From contig CM034603.1 in assembly GCA_020091685.1 (NCBI GenBank), forward strand, positions 25,512,298 to 25,576,297: 64,000 nucleotides of DNA. The letters are read 5' to 3'. Below are positions 1 through 11,570 of the stretch, piece by piece. The stretch is from Lutjanus erythropterus (lineage: Eukaryota > Chordata > Actinopteri > Lutjaniformes > Lutjanidae). A model generated the notes under the pieces. The model saw only the letters and a list, made by a program, of their open reading frames with translations. It ran no database searches and was not told where the DNA came from. The first letter of the stretch is position 1. Every line of letters begins with the position of its first letter. Made by a program: the position numbers and the translations under genes.

Positions 1-2615
1 CAAACTGCTCTACAGATTTTTTGGGGGAAGTCTGGAACATTTAGGGACTAATTTGTCACAGAAATCAGTCTGTGTAATTTGTGCAAAAATATCTGCATTT
101 TAATTCATGCAAATTCTCTAGAACATTATAGACAAACCAAGAAATGTCTCTGCCTGTTCGGCTTCTCTTCCTGTCACAGGTTTATTACTGGGATCATTTC
201 CTCTTCTTATCCGATCTTTCTTGTGAACACATATATCTGTCCATTAAAGTTTATCTTCCTGGGCGGGTCGGTACTACAGAGTGTTCGCTATAGAGTGCTA
301 ATGGAGTTCTGGCCCTCATCAATTTATGTATTTCATAATGAGCGTGCATGATGACGCATATTTCAATCCAGAGATCAGATATGAGAAGCCCAAGCGGCTG
401 CACTTTTCACAGTGAAATAACGTTAATTAAATAAAGAAAAACATTCCCTCCTCATTATATGTTACCACGTTTTACCACTGCAGACGTGACAGAGTGTTAA
501 AAGTGTGATGCGTGTGTAAAAGAATGACACCGAAAGCTTTTTAATGGGGAACGTCTGCTCGATAACCGAGCGAAACCTGCGGTGGCAACAGGAAATTATG
601 CAACCACTCAGAAAGATAAACACATGACAGCATGACGGAGAGAGAGGTGAGGAAGAACCGGACACCTCCTCCTCCTCCTCCTCCTCCTCCTCCTCCTCTA
701 CCTTCCCTCCATCTCTCTCACCCGCCCCAGACGTGCTGGTTTGGTCCATTTGTCTGTGTTGTCTTGGGAGGAAGTGCCATCTCATCTCACATTGCGCAAA
801 TGGTTTCAATGCATGCTAGTGTGAATTCTAGCGGGTTTTTGTAACTGCCAATTTCCATATCAAAGTGTCTGCATTTCAATAGGGAGAACTTGAGCTACCA
901 GCCCCCTTCCTCTAAGCAGTTTTGTTCTGATAGAGTGTTGCTGCTGCTGCCGCTGGTGCTGGTGGCGGCGGTGGTGGTGGTGGAGGCTACTGACAAGGCT
1001 TGCTGGACACTGCAGTTGGTTGTGTGTGAGAAGCAACAGATTTAGTGTGGATTTGGAGAATTCGCTGGCCATAATCTTACACCAAAAAGCCATGTATTTA
1101 GTGGAAATTCTTGGACGCCGTTCAGAGACCTGGTCATGTTAAAAAGATTTCGTCTGTTTCAGTATTTCTCCACACGAGCATAAAACGTCAACAAATTTTT
1201 TTTTGAGGAGAAAAAGAGCCCACTTTGTCCGGGGAGGGAAAAAGGCATAAATAACTTGACGAGAATCTGTTTACATATTTCGGCTGGTATTTTGGCCGCA
1301 GCAGCAGTCTACATCGAAAACGCTCCAGAATGAATTTGCTCTCAAGTGTTTTTCTTGCAGAATGGTTTAATTCCACATTCAGTGAGTGTAGATGTAAAGA
1401 CACAGAGCATTCAAGCTATGTGAGAGACTCTGAGTACCTAGCAGTGCCTGATTGTTTTTCTGTCGCAGAGATAATATTTATTTCCCATTCTGTGCAGCTG
1501 TTGTTTGTCAAGTGGAAGAATGCAAGAAGACACTGTTTATTTTGATGGATTTCTTCTTCTCTTCTCCGTCTTTGTCTCGTGATACGTGGCCTAATGTTCT
1601 GTGCAATTTTAGGCAAGTTAAAAAAGAGGGAAAATAAACACTCATTTTGACCAAACACAAAGAGAAACAACAAAGAGCTTTCTCGCCTTTGTGCACAGCC
1701 TCACTTTGGAGGTAGGATCAGCGCAGGTTAATAGTGAAAGAAAGTGCAGCATGTGAGATGATATTACACACAGACAGGGAATGTAAATGCCATTGGGAGC
1801 GCAGTAAGGGGTCGGCGGCCCCTTCATGGTCATCCCGCTCCTGGGTAATAACATGAGCCAACCGCTCCCTCAACCTGCTGGAGAAGAGAGCTCGCTTTGC
1901 TCCCCTCCTCTGCCGCCACCGCCTTTGTTCGGACAAAATAACATAAAAAAAAAAAAACTTGGAGAAAGAGGCCAGAGTGGGAGTTTTGAACCCAGAGAGC
2001 AGGAAGGAGAAGGGGGAGAAAAAGAGAGGACTTCACCTGCCATCTTCACTCATGGCGGGCGGGTTTGACAGCTGTCTTGTTCAATTCCTCTGACACGCTC
2101 GCTGTGAAAAGTTGGACAAACAAATGGACAGAGAGAGAGGGGGGAGAGGGAGTGATGAATAATGGTGGATGAGACAGATTTGATTGTGTCGGTCTTGCAG
2201 GAGAAATGCTCTTTACATCAGTTACATGTAATCAATTTGTCATGTTCAGTACATTTTCTGCTGAACTGTGTAATTCAGTTCAGTTTAAGTTGATTTAAAA
2301 ACAGTGAAACATGTAAGACATATTGCGAACAGCATTTTTGACCGACTACCTCAATATGGATGTTTCCCGATATTGTAATAATTAAGGGCATAGGGTTGTG
2401 AGATAATTTCTGGGGGTCACCAGATGCTTGTGAAGAACAAAATAAAATTACATTATGTGGCAGGCAGCGTCAAATGAAAGTCAGAAACCAGATTTTTATG
2501 TTGCATCGCCTGTATCGGTGATATAATGTGAGTTGGGTAGCTTTCATGTGGTATACAATTCCTGAACAGTCTCAGGCGCACAGTGGGGGGGGTCACGACT
2601 CAAAAAGTTCATTGG
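1..2615. other. Repeat-poor stretch at the left edge
   Basis: The sequence is mostly unique-looking, with a (CCT)n run at 665-699, a GCT/GGT-rich patch near 940-985 and purine-rich stretches around 1960-2150. Open frames here are short and driven by simple sequence. It could hold conserved non-coding elements, but nothing in it identifies a gene. Confidence 0.4.
665..699. repeat. (CCT)n trinucleotide microsatellite
   Basis: About eleven CCT units in a row. They create the polyproline and polyglutamate tracts of two opposite-strand open frames, which are therefore artefacts. Confidence 0.95.
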
Positions 2616-3142
2616 CAGAGGTGGCAAAAGCACACACATTTTTAAGTCAAGTAGAAGTACAGATTAAAAAAAGACACCGGTAGAAGTAGAAGTACTGATT
2701 CTACTTCTTTACTCAAGCTAAAGTAAAAAAGCACAGGCTCTGAAATGTACTCAAAGTATAAAAGTAAAAAGTAGGCCCCTGGAGGACATTCAGCTGTCTC
2801 TGAATCTCCGTCTCTTGTCTGTTTCCTCTTGTTATGTCTTTTACTTGATTTTCGTCTTGTTCCCTTTTTCGTGCACGATGTGAACTGATGGATACACCAA
2901 GGAATCGTCTTTTTCTACGTGTTATTGTCCCATTTATTTAAGTTGATGCTAAATAACCAATAATTCCCCTCAGATGCTTTAAAACTAAAGCCTGTTTGAA
3001 AATGAGTAGAAAGTACAGATGTTTGTTTTGAAATTTAGGCTGTGAAAGTAAAAAGTTGTTGGAAAAATAAAAGTAAAGTACGGACACATGACAAATTTAA
3101 GTACTGTAACAAAGTATTGTACTTTGTTACTTCCCACCTCTG
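2616..3142. mobile_element. Non-autonomous hAT-like element with CAGAGGTGG ends, copy 1
   Basis: The left end is CAGAGGTGGCAAAAG and the right end, inverted, is CTTCCCACCTCTG, giving short terminal inverted repeats around 527 bp. Just inside are aagtagaagtac motifs, typical of this very common teleost family. Flanking bases TTCATTGG and CCAATTGG look like a worn 8-bp target duplication. There is no transposase frame. An internal segment near 2830-2870 (TTGTTATGTC, CGTCTTGTTC) is the seed of the array expanded in the copy at 26.3 kb. Confidence 0.85.
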
Positions 3143-3264
3143 CCAATTGGTCCTTTCACAAAATATTACAGGGTAAATGTTAAGCAGTATTAAGAAGTCT
3201 AAAATCCAATTATTTAAATTTAGACCTTAAAAATGGTTTGATGAAGTTAATGTTGTGTGTTGAA

Positions 3265-3416
3265 AGGTCCAAGATGATGTCCTCAAATGTCTTGTTTCGT
3301 CAGCGACTTCAAGATATTCAGCTTACTGTGAAGAAACTAGGAAATATTCACAAGCTGAAATCAGAGAATCGGCATATTTTTTCTTAAAAAAGAAAAACTA
3401 TTGATTGCAGCTCTAG
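3265..3416. mobile_element. Family A MITE, 3' half
   Basis: It matches the right half of family A: a TGATGTCCTCAAATGTCTTG block, AAATATTCACAAGCTGAAAT, and the terminal TTGATTGCAGCTCTAG. The left half is missing. Family A is defined here by ends close to GGCTGCAACTAAT, internal strings of ATTAATCGATTA, and the tcttgttttgtcca core. It has no coding capacity and is probably an old TIR-type transposon derivative. Confidence 0.7.
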
Positions 3417-4100
3417 ATATAATGTAGCTATATTGCTTAGCAATAATATGAATCTTGAGAGCAGGCGTCAGGACAGTATACAAATAACATTTAAAATATA
3501 TATTTATTACACATTGTCTAGATTTAAAAAATATATATATATTTATCCTGTTGACTTTACAGCAGTCTGCATCTCCTCCTGTCAGTGATTTTCTGTGTTT
3601 TCCTACAATGACTTCTGACAAACGCCCAGAGAACAGGCTCTCTGCATTGTGTATGTGTAGGAGGATGGGGCAGGAGTGATAACAATAGCGAGTGTAGTAA
3701 GTTTGTTGAGTCAAGAAAAAGAGAGAGAGAGTGGAGTGGAAATCATGCTGTGGTGTGCTGAGCTGAGCCTGGTTGTTGAAATTATTAAAAAGCTGCTGAA
3801 GAGGAGGGAGAGGTACATGCATTCTGCTCTGTTGAGGCTGCTATCGTTGGAGAAATTGGCATCAGTGCTCCTTCTCAGATGGATTTCTTCCTGGGTGAGT
3901 GTTGCTGCAAAATGGTCTAGAAAGTAGTCTCTGATTCTGAGGGGCTGACACCGAACCTGACATTTACTGGTGATGCTGTGAAGAGGCGCCCCCTCTCCCA
4001 AAAAAACCCCACATTTTTTTGAAGCAACATCCAAGCTGGACTCTCGTTGTTCACATTTGGCCGTGAGAAAGAAGAAGAATACAAATCTGTGGAGCGAGTG
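3417..4100. other. Unique-looking AT-rich sequence
   Basis: No gene or clear repeat, apart from a short TA-rich run near 3527-3545 and GA-rich sequence at 3715-3735. The 153-residue minus-strand frame here resembles no family I know and looks fortuitous. Confidence 0.35.
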
Positions 4101-5296
4101 TAAAGGGATAGTTCAGATTATTTGAAGTGGGGTTGTATGAGGTTCTTATCCATAGTCAATGTGTTATTGACAATAGGGGTTGGAGAAAAAATCGATTCTC
4201 TAAAGTATCGTGATTCTTTTTATTCCAATTCCTGAATTGATTTTTTTTTTAACTGCTGCCTGGATTTTTTAAAATATTGTTCAATCGTATAGTCTGTTAG
4301 CTCAGTGCTAACACATAATGGGAATTCCTGTTAACACGTTAACGGAAATTAGCGCCGCAGTCGCTCTAAATTTATATCAACAAATAGATCCGTTTTGCTC
4401 CACATAAAAAAAAGCGTGTGTTCAGACTGTCAGATAAATATTTCTTCTGCACTGTGGAGGCAAACTAACATGTGCTGACCTCACATTGTTGACTCAGTCT
4501 GTTACTGTGGCTTCAACACTCCACACTGAGCAGCTACAGCAACATCAAAGGGTCAAAACTCACTTGGTGGAGGCATTGCATGACAGGAGAGGGGAGCACA
4601 TATTTTTGTATTTTCTGTTTCATTCATTGGTCACTATTTGATGAACAGGAACAGACTGATATAGCACTTTACTTCAAAAAGTGTTGCATCACTTTTATAT
4701 GCAGGGCAGCAATGATGCTGCTGAAATAAAAATCATGATGTGCATTGTTTGGGGGAAATTTCAGTCATGATACACACTCGTCCCAGCCCTAAATGATAAT
4801 AGATGATGGTTGGTACACTCCCAGTGTGGAGAAGCAGCAGGAGTACAACATTGCAGAACAAAGATTGGTCTGTCTATTGAGAGACTTTGCTGAATCCAAA
4901 CTAACCTTTTAAAATGCACAAGTCACACAATTACACAAACAAACTAACTGATTGAGGCAGCGGTAGACCAGCAATTCCTGTGTTCTGCGAGGTAAGGTTT
5001 TTGCCAGTTTGGTTGGTTTGGAGAGAGAGACATTTGGCGTAGGTGGCGGCGGTTTCCTGTTGGAAAAGGCTGTTTGACGGCAAGGTAAATCGGTGAGAAT
5101 ATTATAATGTAAAATTATACCGTGCGCTTAAACTGATGTAGATTTTTCCACAGCGGTACATTGCTTAGCCTCCTACACTGATACTCCTGCTGCTTCTCCA
5201 AACTGAGGACATGTTGACCACCATCTAGGTAGAACACTGACTATCAATAAGTACCTCATAAAACGCCACTTCAAAAAATCTGAACCATCCCTTTTA
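4101..5296. mobile_element. Foldback element with long inverted arms, interrupted by a hAT-like MITE
   Basis: The left arm starts AAAGGGATAGTTCAGATT and continues TTTGAAGTGG, TATGAGGT and the GGAGAAGCAGCAGGAGTA block (4833 on). The right arm, read in reverse complement from 5296, gives the same sequence: AAAGGGATGGTTCAGATT, TTTGAAGTGG, TATGAGGT, GGAGAAGCAGCAGGAGTA. The left arm is split by the 4174-4791 insertion. The 61-residue minus-strand frame in the right arm is not a gene. Confidence 0.75.
4174..4791. mobile_element. hAT-like MITE inserted in the foldback element
   Basis: The ends are TAGGGGTTGGA and, inverted, TCCCAGCCCTA. Flanking bases ATTGACAA and AATGATAA match at 6 of 8 positions, as expected for an old 8-bp hAT-type target duplication. 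Removing this block restores the continuous left arm of the surrounding foldback element, which independently supports both boundaries. Confidence 0.78.
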
Positions 5297-6589
5297 TATA
5301 AAAACAAGCGAAGGGCATTTTGTTTATTTAACAAAGTGCTTCGGGGTGAGTTTCTCATTTAAGTGCAAAAGCCCAACATGGCCATTTTGTGGCTCGCCTC
5401 AAGAATAAAGAGACAGATGACTGGAACGAATGATTATGCGTTAGGGTAGTTAACCCGATGGATGGATATACGGTCCTTTCGCCGAGAAAAACACGTCTGC
5501 TGAGGGAGGAAAAAATCTCTCCCATACTACCTCCTCCTGTGTTTAAAATGACAGTTAACTTTCCCCCACTGGTTTAAAATGGATGTTTAATGATCAACAG
5601 AGGCTTGGCGCTCAGGTCTAGCAGTCACGCTGGCTCTATACGCACTCATCGCCGACCCTCTGCGAGGAAAGCTACCCCCTCGGTGTTGTTAAAGGAGGCT
5701 GCGCTCAAAAGGAGGCTGCTTTCTTGAGTGATGGATCATCTGAGGTCTCTTTGGGGGAGTGTGTTAACCCTTTAGTGCGTGCAGATCTCTCCCAGTTGGG
5801 GAGCCGTCGGCGGCGTGTGATGGATGTGTCCCGGGTCTTTAGGCTCCATATATCAGAAGATTAGCACTGACCTGTGAGTTGTCTAGGGCCGCCCTCAGAG
5901 CTTCTTCTCCTGCACCGGCTGGCATTAGCATATGAGGACACTGCTCTGTCTCAGGGGGATACAAAGATAGTGTTCTTTATTTGGTTCTGTCGTAGTATGG
6001 GTCACAGGAAGTGTGCAGATTAAAGGCTGAAGGCTTTGTGTTGGTGTTAGGTGTATCTGACAGGTCATCTGTCTTCAACTGAGGAAATGCGTCTCTCTTC
6101 CACAAATTCCTAAATAGTATCATATAATTATCCCAGAAATTGAGGTTCAGGCCATGCTTCACTGCAGAAAAATGTCCCCCCGTCCTCCTTCATGCTATTC
6201 ATGAATCATATAAAAATGTAAATCACCGGGCTGATGTGGTGTAACGTTGTTATTTCTTGTTTTGCATTGAAAAGAAAGGAGTTGTTGCACGTAAACACCC
6301 AAACTGGTGTTTTGTTTTTCAAATAGGTAATGTGTGCCCTGATATTCTTACCTTTAACACTGACCAATCTCTCCTCATGCCTAAACCTAACCAACCCAAC
6401 ACATCGAGTGTGTGTCATGTAAGAATATCAGGGTAAACCAGCCACAGACAGATTATGGCAGGTTGTGACTTTGCCTTCCTGGGAAAAACAAACGTTATCT
6501 GTGGCCCTATGTGAAATAGACACAGTTCAGTGCATAATAAATGTCTTATTTCAATATAAAACTGAACATTTTAGAGTGTAAGTTGCATT
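5297..6589. other. Mostly unique sequence with a short hairpin element
   Basis: No gene is recognised. 5600-5960 is GC-richer and repeat-free, with an ATTAGCATATGAGG string near 5924, and could be a conserved non-coding element. A perfect 15-bp inverted repeat lies at 6337-6351 and 6419-6433. Confidence 0.35.
6337..6433. repeat. 97-bp inverted-repeat unit
   Basis: The arms CCCTGATATTCTTAC and GTAAGAATATCAGGG are perfect reverse complements 67 bp apart. It may be a minimal foldback transposon or a structured RNA segment. No target duplication is evident. Confidence 0.6.
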
Positions 6590-7450
6590 TTTTTATATTT
6601 TTGTTCAGTATATCAATATTGTGATATGAGGCTAGATATTGTTATATCGTTATTTGGCATAAGCGTTGTCTTTTCCTGATTTTAAAGGCTGCTTTACAGT
6701 AAAGTGATACCATTTTATGAACGTATCAAAATGTTCTACCTGTTCTATTATTTGCCTTTGCAAGAAGACAAGGTCATGTTTTGTACAACCAACTGTCCAA
6801 ATTTGTCTAAACAACCATCCAAATCCACCAAATATTCACTTTTGTTGTTTATTTGCACAGTTAATCTATTAAATGCTCAATATTTTCCATAAAATCTAAG
6901 CAGATTCCAAAGAGACAAGGTGATGTCTTCACATGTCTTGTTTTGTCCAACCATCCCTCCACACCTGCAAAATATTTAGTGCATTTTGTGCTATTTTTGC
7001 TTAAAAATGACTTAAGTGATGATCAAAATATCACAGTCTTTGTCAATAGTGCCACAACGATTAGTTGATTAATCAATAAGTTGTCAACTATTACATTAAT
7101 TTCCAACTATTCTAATAATTGATTAATCATTTTAAGTACTTTTTATGAAAAAATGTGAAAAAAATCTCTGATTTCAGCTTCTTAAATGTGAATATATTTC
7201 TGGTTTCTTTACTCCTTTTTGATGATAAACTGAATATCTTTGGGTTGTGGTCAAAATATGACATCTGAGGACATTCCTTTGGGCAACAGTGATCGACATT
7301 TATTACCATTTTCTGATATTTTATGGACCAAACAACTAATTAATTAATATAAAAAAAATAGAAAGATAAAATTGATAATTGCAGCTGTAATTGTAGGTAT
7401 TTGGTCAAAAATATCATGATATTTGATTTTGTCTTTATCACCCAGCCCTT
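6590..7450. mobile_element. Family B element split by family A MITE sequence
   Basis: 6600-6765 matches the left two-thirds of family B (TATCAATATTGTGATATGAG, CTGTTCTATTATTTGCCTTT). About 7390-7450 matches its right end (GGTCAAAAATATCATGATAT, then CACCCAGCCCTT). Between them are two family A fragments: 6765-7020 and a near-complete reverse copy at about 7048-7397. The layout suggests insertion of A into B. Family B is the hAT-like MITE seen intact at 59445-59789. Confidence 0.65.
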
Positions 7451-8026
7451 GTACAGGGTATACACACGTAACAGGTCGCTCAAATTGTTCTATTAAATGC
7501 TTTTATGTAAACTAAATGTACATTTTCTTCTTTAGACACCACTTATTCAGTGTGTTACAAGTTAAATTCAACATTTTTTTTTAAGTTTCACAACAGATTC
7601 TGTCCCCATTTAGTGCTTTCATGCTGTGCATTTTCTGTCCAGCACTTCAACATCACCTCCCACTGTACTGTGGCATTTGTCAGGGCTGTTAATGCGTCTT
7701 CATATATAGAAAGAATGCTTTTATTGAGAATTTTCAGAGAGCTGTTTTCCTGTTGGAAAAAAAATGAGGCACGGCATCACCTTTAGTCTGCCACCGCTTT
7801 GTCTGCCATGTCTAATGGCTATTTGATGCCTACTTGGTGTCACTTGGTGTCTTGTGATGAAGCCAATGTGTTTTCAAGGTGAGGAGATATTGTCAAAGCC
7901 CTTGAATGTTCCCCGGGCTTTTGATTGGCAGGCGTTGTCACAGAAGATGAGAAGCGGTGGGAGTCGCACGGCAAAGAGAATCTATTACCTAGGATGGCAA
8001 GGCGTGCTTTCACAATGTGTCAGTGC
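7451..8026. other. Unique-looking sequence
   Basis: No gene or repeat recognised. Two short open frames at 7854-8209 overlap each other and the duplicated segment that follows. Confidence 0.3.
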
Positions 8027-8307
8027 AGTCAGCCATCTTGCTCTCTCTGCTGTGTCTGTGGAGCAGTCCCCTCCTCTGCTGCGACGAGGGAGCAGCTTTC
8101 AACTTTAATTTTGGTGGCTGCCATAAATAATGTTATTGATGGCTGTTTCTTCTTCTTGGGTTTCATACGTAATCGCGTAAATCACGTAGACCCAAAAACA
8201 TTTAAGTAATTCCGAGCCCTTTCTTGTGGAGTTGTGCTGATTTCCTCCTTTTCAAAAGCCTCCTTAAAAACTGAGACAAAGAAAGAGTGAATGCAGGCTC
8301 CGTGAGA
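8027..8307 (+). repeat. Direct duplicate of unique sequence, copy 1 of pair I
   Basis: This matches 9402-9787 closely from AGTCAGCCATCTTGCTCTCT through TTTTGGTGGCTGCCATAA to GCAGGCTCCGTGAGA. About 105 bp present in the other copy (near 9580-9690) are absent here. The sequence itself does not resemble any transposon I know. Confidence 0.88.
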
Positions 8308-8326
8308 CGCTGACTTATTTCTGACA

Positions 8327-8678
8327 TTTTTATGAACCAAATAACTAATCAGTTAATCAAGAAAATGATCAGCAGATGTCAAAAGAAAATTACTCAGCAA
8401 TAATGCAGAAAATTAATCGATTGTTTAGGGCAATTTTTCAAGTAAAAACACCGTCTGTTCTCTCGCTTCTGGATGTATTTTCTGCTTTTCTTTGTTTTAC
8501 ATCACTGTAAACTGAATAACTTTGAACTGTTGGTTGTACAAATCAAACGATAAGAAAATTTCACTTTGTGACTTTTTTCCTGATTTTCTCTAACCTTTAA
8601 AAGACTAAATGAGTCATTGATTAAGTGAAGAGTGATGAACAGATTCATACATAATTAAATAGTTAGTTGCAGCCGTAG
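8327..8678. mobile_element. Family A MITE fragments between the pair I duplicates
   Basis: It shows the ATGAACCAAATAACTAATCA motif, the core and the terminal GTTAGTTGCAGCCGTAG, in an order suggesting two fused partial copies. Confidence 0.65.
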
Positions 8679-9378
8679 TACACTAGAAATAAGGTTCCCA
8701 GAAGGGTTCTACCTGAAGGGCTGAGGTTTTACTCAGAATCGGCTGTTTGTGGAGAACCCTTTTTTTGATGAAAGGGGTCAACAGGGGTTCTCTGTAAGAC
8801 CTGGGGTTCCGTTAAGAGCTCTTCATGTATTCTTGAAGTAGGGTTCACTAAGGATTTTTGTTCTCAGTAGAACACCCTGAGTGTGTTCTAGATAAAACCA
8901 TAGGAATGTAAAAATGTTCCAGGTGGAACCTCCTGTGTGTTTTCTAGATAAAGGGTTTTCTAGATGAAGGGTTCTCAGTAGAACCCCCCTGGGTGGGTTC
9001 TAGTTCAAATCTTTGAAGTATAAAAATGGTCTTCATAGAATTTCCTGAGTGTGACCTAGATAAAACCTTTGGAATATAAAGAGGTTCTTTGTGGAATCCC
9101 CTGGATGGGTTCTAGAATAAACCTTTGGAATATAAAAAAATATTCCCTGAAGATCCCCCTCAATGTGTTCTAGATAAAAACCCCTGCAATATAGAAAGGT
9201 TATCAGCAGAACCCCTGAGCATGTTCTTGATAAAACCCACTCTTATAATAATAATAGTCCTTCAAAAGGCTCTCTGGTTCAACAGAGAGACGATCCAAAA
9301 TTGAAGAACCTCTTTATTTTTGTGAGGTTCTTCGTGTAGTTTACGTGGTTCTTGAAAGTGCTAAAGTTTCTTCAGTAT
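8679..9378. mobile_element. GGTTCT element with internal 55-59 bp tandem units, copy 1
   Basis: The left end is TACACTAGAAATAAGG and the right end is degraded (TTTCTTCAGTATA). Between them at least six degenerate units repeat every 55-59 bp, each with GGTTCT, AGAACCCC, TTCTAGATAAAACC and TTGGAATATAAA. It is the same family, in opposite orientation, as 56928-57502. There is no coding frame. Confidence 0.75.
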
Positions 9379-9401
9379 ATCCGAGTTGTTTGGTGGTGGG
9401 T

Positions 9402-9787
9402 AGTCAGCCATCTTGCTCTCTCTGCTGTGTCTGTTGAGCAGCCTCTCAGTTCTCTGCTGCGACGAGGGAGCAGCTTTCAACTTTAATTTTGGTGGCTGCC
9501 ATAAGTAATGTTATTGATGGCTGTTTTCTCTTCTTGGGTTTCATACGACGATGAATTATCACGTAAAAACCAAAAGCATTTAAGCGCTCATCAGCAGCGG
9601 TGTGTAATCCGTTTTATGATCGCTGGCAGTCATCATCAAAGAAAAAAGGCAACGTAAATGGCATCCTGGCAATATAGAACTCAAATCTCAGCTGAGCCCT
9701 TTCTTGTGGAGTTGTGCTTATTTTCTCCATTTCAAAAGCCTCCTTAAAAACAGAGAGAAAGAAAGAGCGAGCGCAGGCTCCGTGAGA
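9402..9787 (+). repeat. Direct duplicate of unique sequence, copy 2 of pair I
   Basis: This is the longer copy of the pair, offset 1375 bp from copy 1. It keeps the segment near 9580-9690 that copy 1 has lost. It is followed at once by unrelated sequence. Confidence 0.88.
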
Positions 9788-10055
9788 GAAAGAACCTTGT
9801 TGTTGATCAGCCAAGCAAATCAGATCTTGATATTTGAAGAGTGGAGTTGTGATTGCTAATCACTCCACTGCTGAGTTTTAATTAGGAGACTCATAAGCAT
9901 TATGTCATCTCTCAGCAGAGCTGCATAGTCAAGCATCAGATGAACTTAAGAGAACAAATAATTAGTTTTCCTATTAGTTAAAACAAGCACACGCTTTTTT
10001 TTTTGTTCTGTAGATTAATGAATATTTTATTTTATGCACTTGCATTGATTAAGAG

Positions 10056-10254
10056 TATTACAGCATAATTGTGTTTCATGTTAGCTCATGTACGTTACAC
10101 ATCATATCTTGACCTTATTAAGGGATGAAAAAGAGCTATTTTGAGCACCATGCATGTGCGCTTTATCAGCAAAGAAAGCCTGAACCCAATCTTAAACAGT
10201 CTTCTTGGAGATGGTGCCCTAATTTGAATTTGAGTGTATTTTCAGTGGATGGGT
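10056..10254 (+). repeat. Direct duplicate of unique sequence, copy 1 of pair II
   Basis: This matches 11571-11744: TATTACAGCATAATTGTGTT, ATCTTGACCTTATTAAGGGA, GAAAGCCTGAA and GGAGATGGTGC, with small indels. The offset is 1515 bp. Confidence 0.88.
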
Positions 10255-10289
10255 GTCTGAGCTGAGTGCAGAGGTGTTGCATTTTTCTA

Positions 10290-11180
10290 TTTTTCTTGAG
10301 TATGTATATGTTATATCAATATATCATGATATGAGTCTAGATATCGTCTTAGATTTTGGATGATATTATATCGTTATATGGCTAAGTGTTGTCTTTTCCT
10401 GTTTTTTTTAAAGGCTGCATTACAGTGAATTGATGTAATTTCCTGAACTTAGCAGACTGTTCTAGCTGTTCTATTATTTGCCTTTATCCACTTCGTCATT
10501 ATTAAGGTTGGGTCCCAAAACGTGATGCCAGTATGGCACCGGTACCTACCAGACTGAGTCATAAACTACAGTGCCTCATTTCAGTGCCACACGCCTGAGC
10601 TGCGGATTGAAATAGATTCCCTCGATACAGACACATCTCCAAACACATAATATTTAAAATTATGTGTTTATATTTAAAAGAAAGTTACTGACGTTTGAAG
10701 CTGCAGTTTGTGGAATATCAACTCAAAATTTATTCAGCTGTTATTAGTGATGTGACTGTTGGTGTTAGGTTATTGTAGTTGGATCAGGTTTTATTTATTA
10801 TGTGAATTTCTGAGTTTGCAATGCAAGTTTAAGTGTTTTAATATATTTAAGTATGCTTTAAACAATTGACAGCTAGTATCTTGTTCAATTTCAAGTTTAG
10901 ATTTACCTTAGTGATAAAAACAGCTGTTCTTTAATGTTGTCAACTGTCATTTTAGTCTTCATCTTTCTAAATGTATTGGTTCAGGCCCCTTTTAGGCACC
11001 GGTGGGGTTTTAAAAATATCATCTTAGCACCAGTGTCAGAAAAAACAAACCATACCCAACCGTATACCCACATGACTGAAGATTATTTATCAAAAATCTC
11101 ATTGCGTTAATATGAAAATGTGTGAAAAACACCAATAGTCACCCCCTAAAATATTGCTGCTAAATTGATATCAAGGTATT
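10290..11180. mobile_element. Family B MITE interrupted by another TIR element
   Basis: 10290-10508 is the left two-thirds of family B and 11066-11180 its right part (GAAGATTATTTATCAAAAAT, then AAATTGATATCAAGGTATTT). The break is filled by the element at 10509-11065. Confidence 0.68.
10509..11065. mobile_element. TIR element (GGTTGGGT ends) nested in family B
   Basis: Inverted ends AAGGTTGGGTCC and ATACCCAACCGT bound about 555 bp with no coding frame. Inside are GGCACCGGTACC and, near the right end, GGCACCGGTGG. No clean target duplication is visible. It resembles in its ends the element at 55110-55924. Confidence 0.62.
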
Positions 11181-11182
11181 TG

Positions 11183-11570
11183 GTAGAGCTCCAGCAATTT
11201 GTTGTCAACTAAATTAATTGCCTATTAACTATTTTGATAACTGTCTTTTTGAGTCGTATTTAAAGAAATTATCTGATTTCACTTCTCAAATATATATATT
11301 TTCTGTCTTCTTTTGTCACTGATATTTTCACAGAGACGACTTGATGTCTTCAGCTGTCTTGTTTTGTCCAACCAACTGTCCAAAAACCAAAAATATTCAC
11401 TTTAGTACCATTGAAAACTGATAAAATCAGAAAATATTCACATTTAGGAAGCTGGAACCAGTGAAATTTTTCTATTTTGAGTTATATTTTTTAAGAAAAA
11501 ATGTTCAAATTCTCTGATGTCAGCTTCTCAAATGTGACTACTTTCTGATCTTATTTTAAAATATAAAAAA
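11183..11570. mobile_element. Family A MITE, partial
   Basis: It begins TAGAGCTCCAGCAATTTGTT and contains two core blocks (CTTGATGTCTTCAGCTGTCT and TCACATTTAGGAAGCTGGAA). The right terminus is lost where duplicate pair II begins. Confidence 0.62.

Noticed and set aside
462..844. Opposite frames with polyglutamate and polyproline tracts
   Set aside because: Both tracts come from the (CCT)n microsatellite. No domain, no splice context.
6704..7309. Short frames in repeat sequence at 6704-6892 and 7127-7309
   Set aside because: Both lie inside family A and B MITE sequence and have no coding signature.
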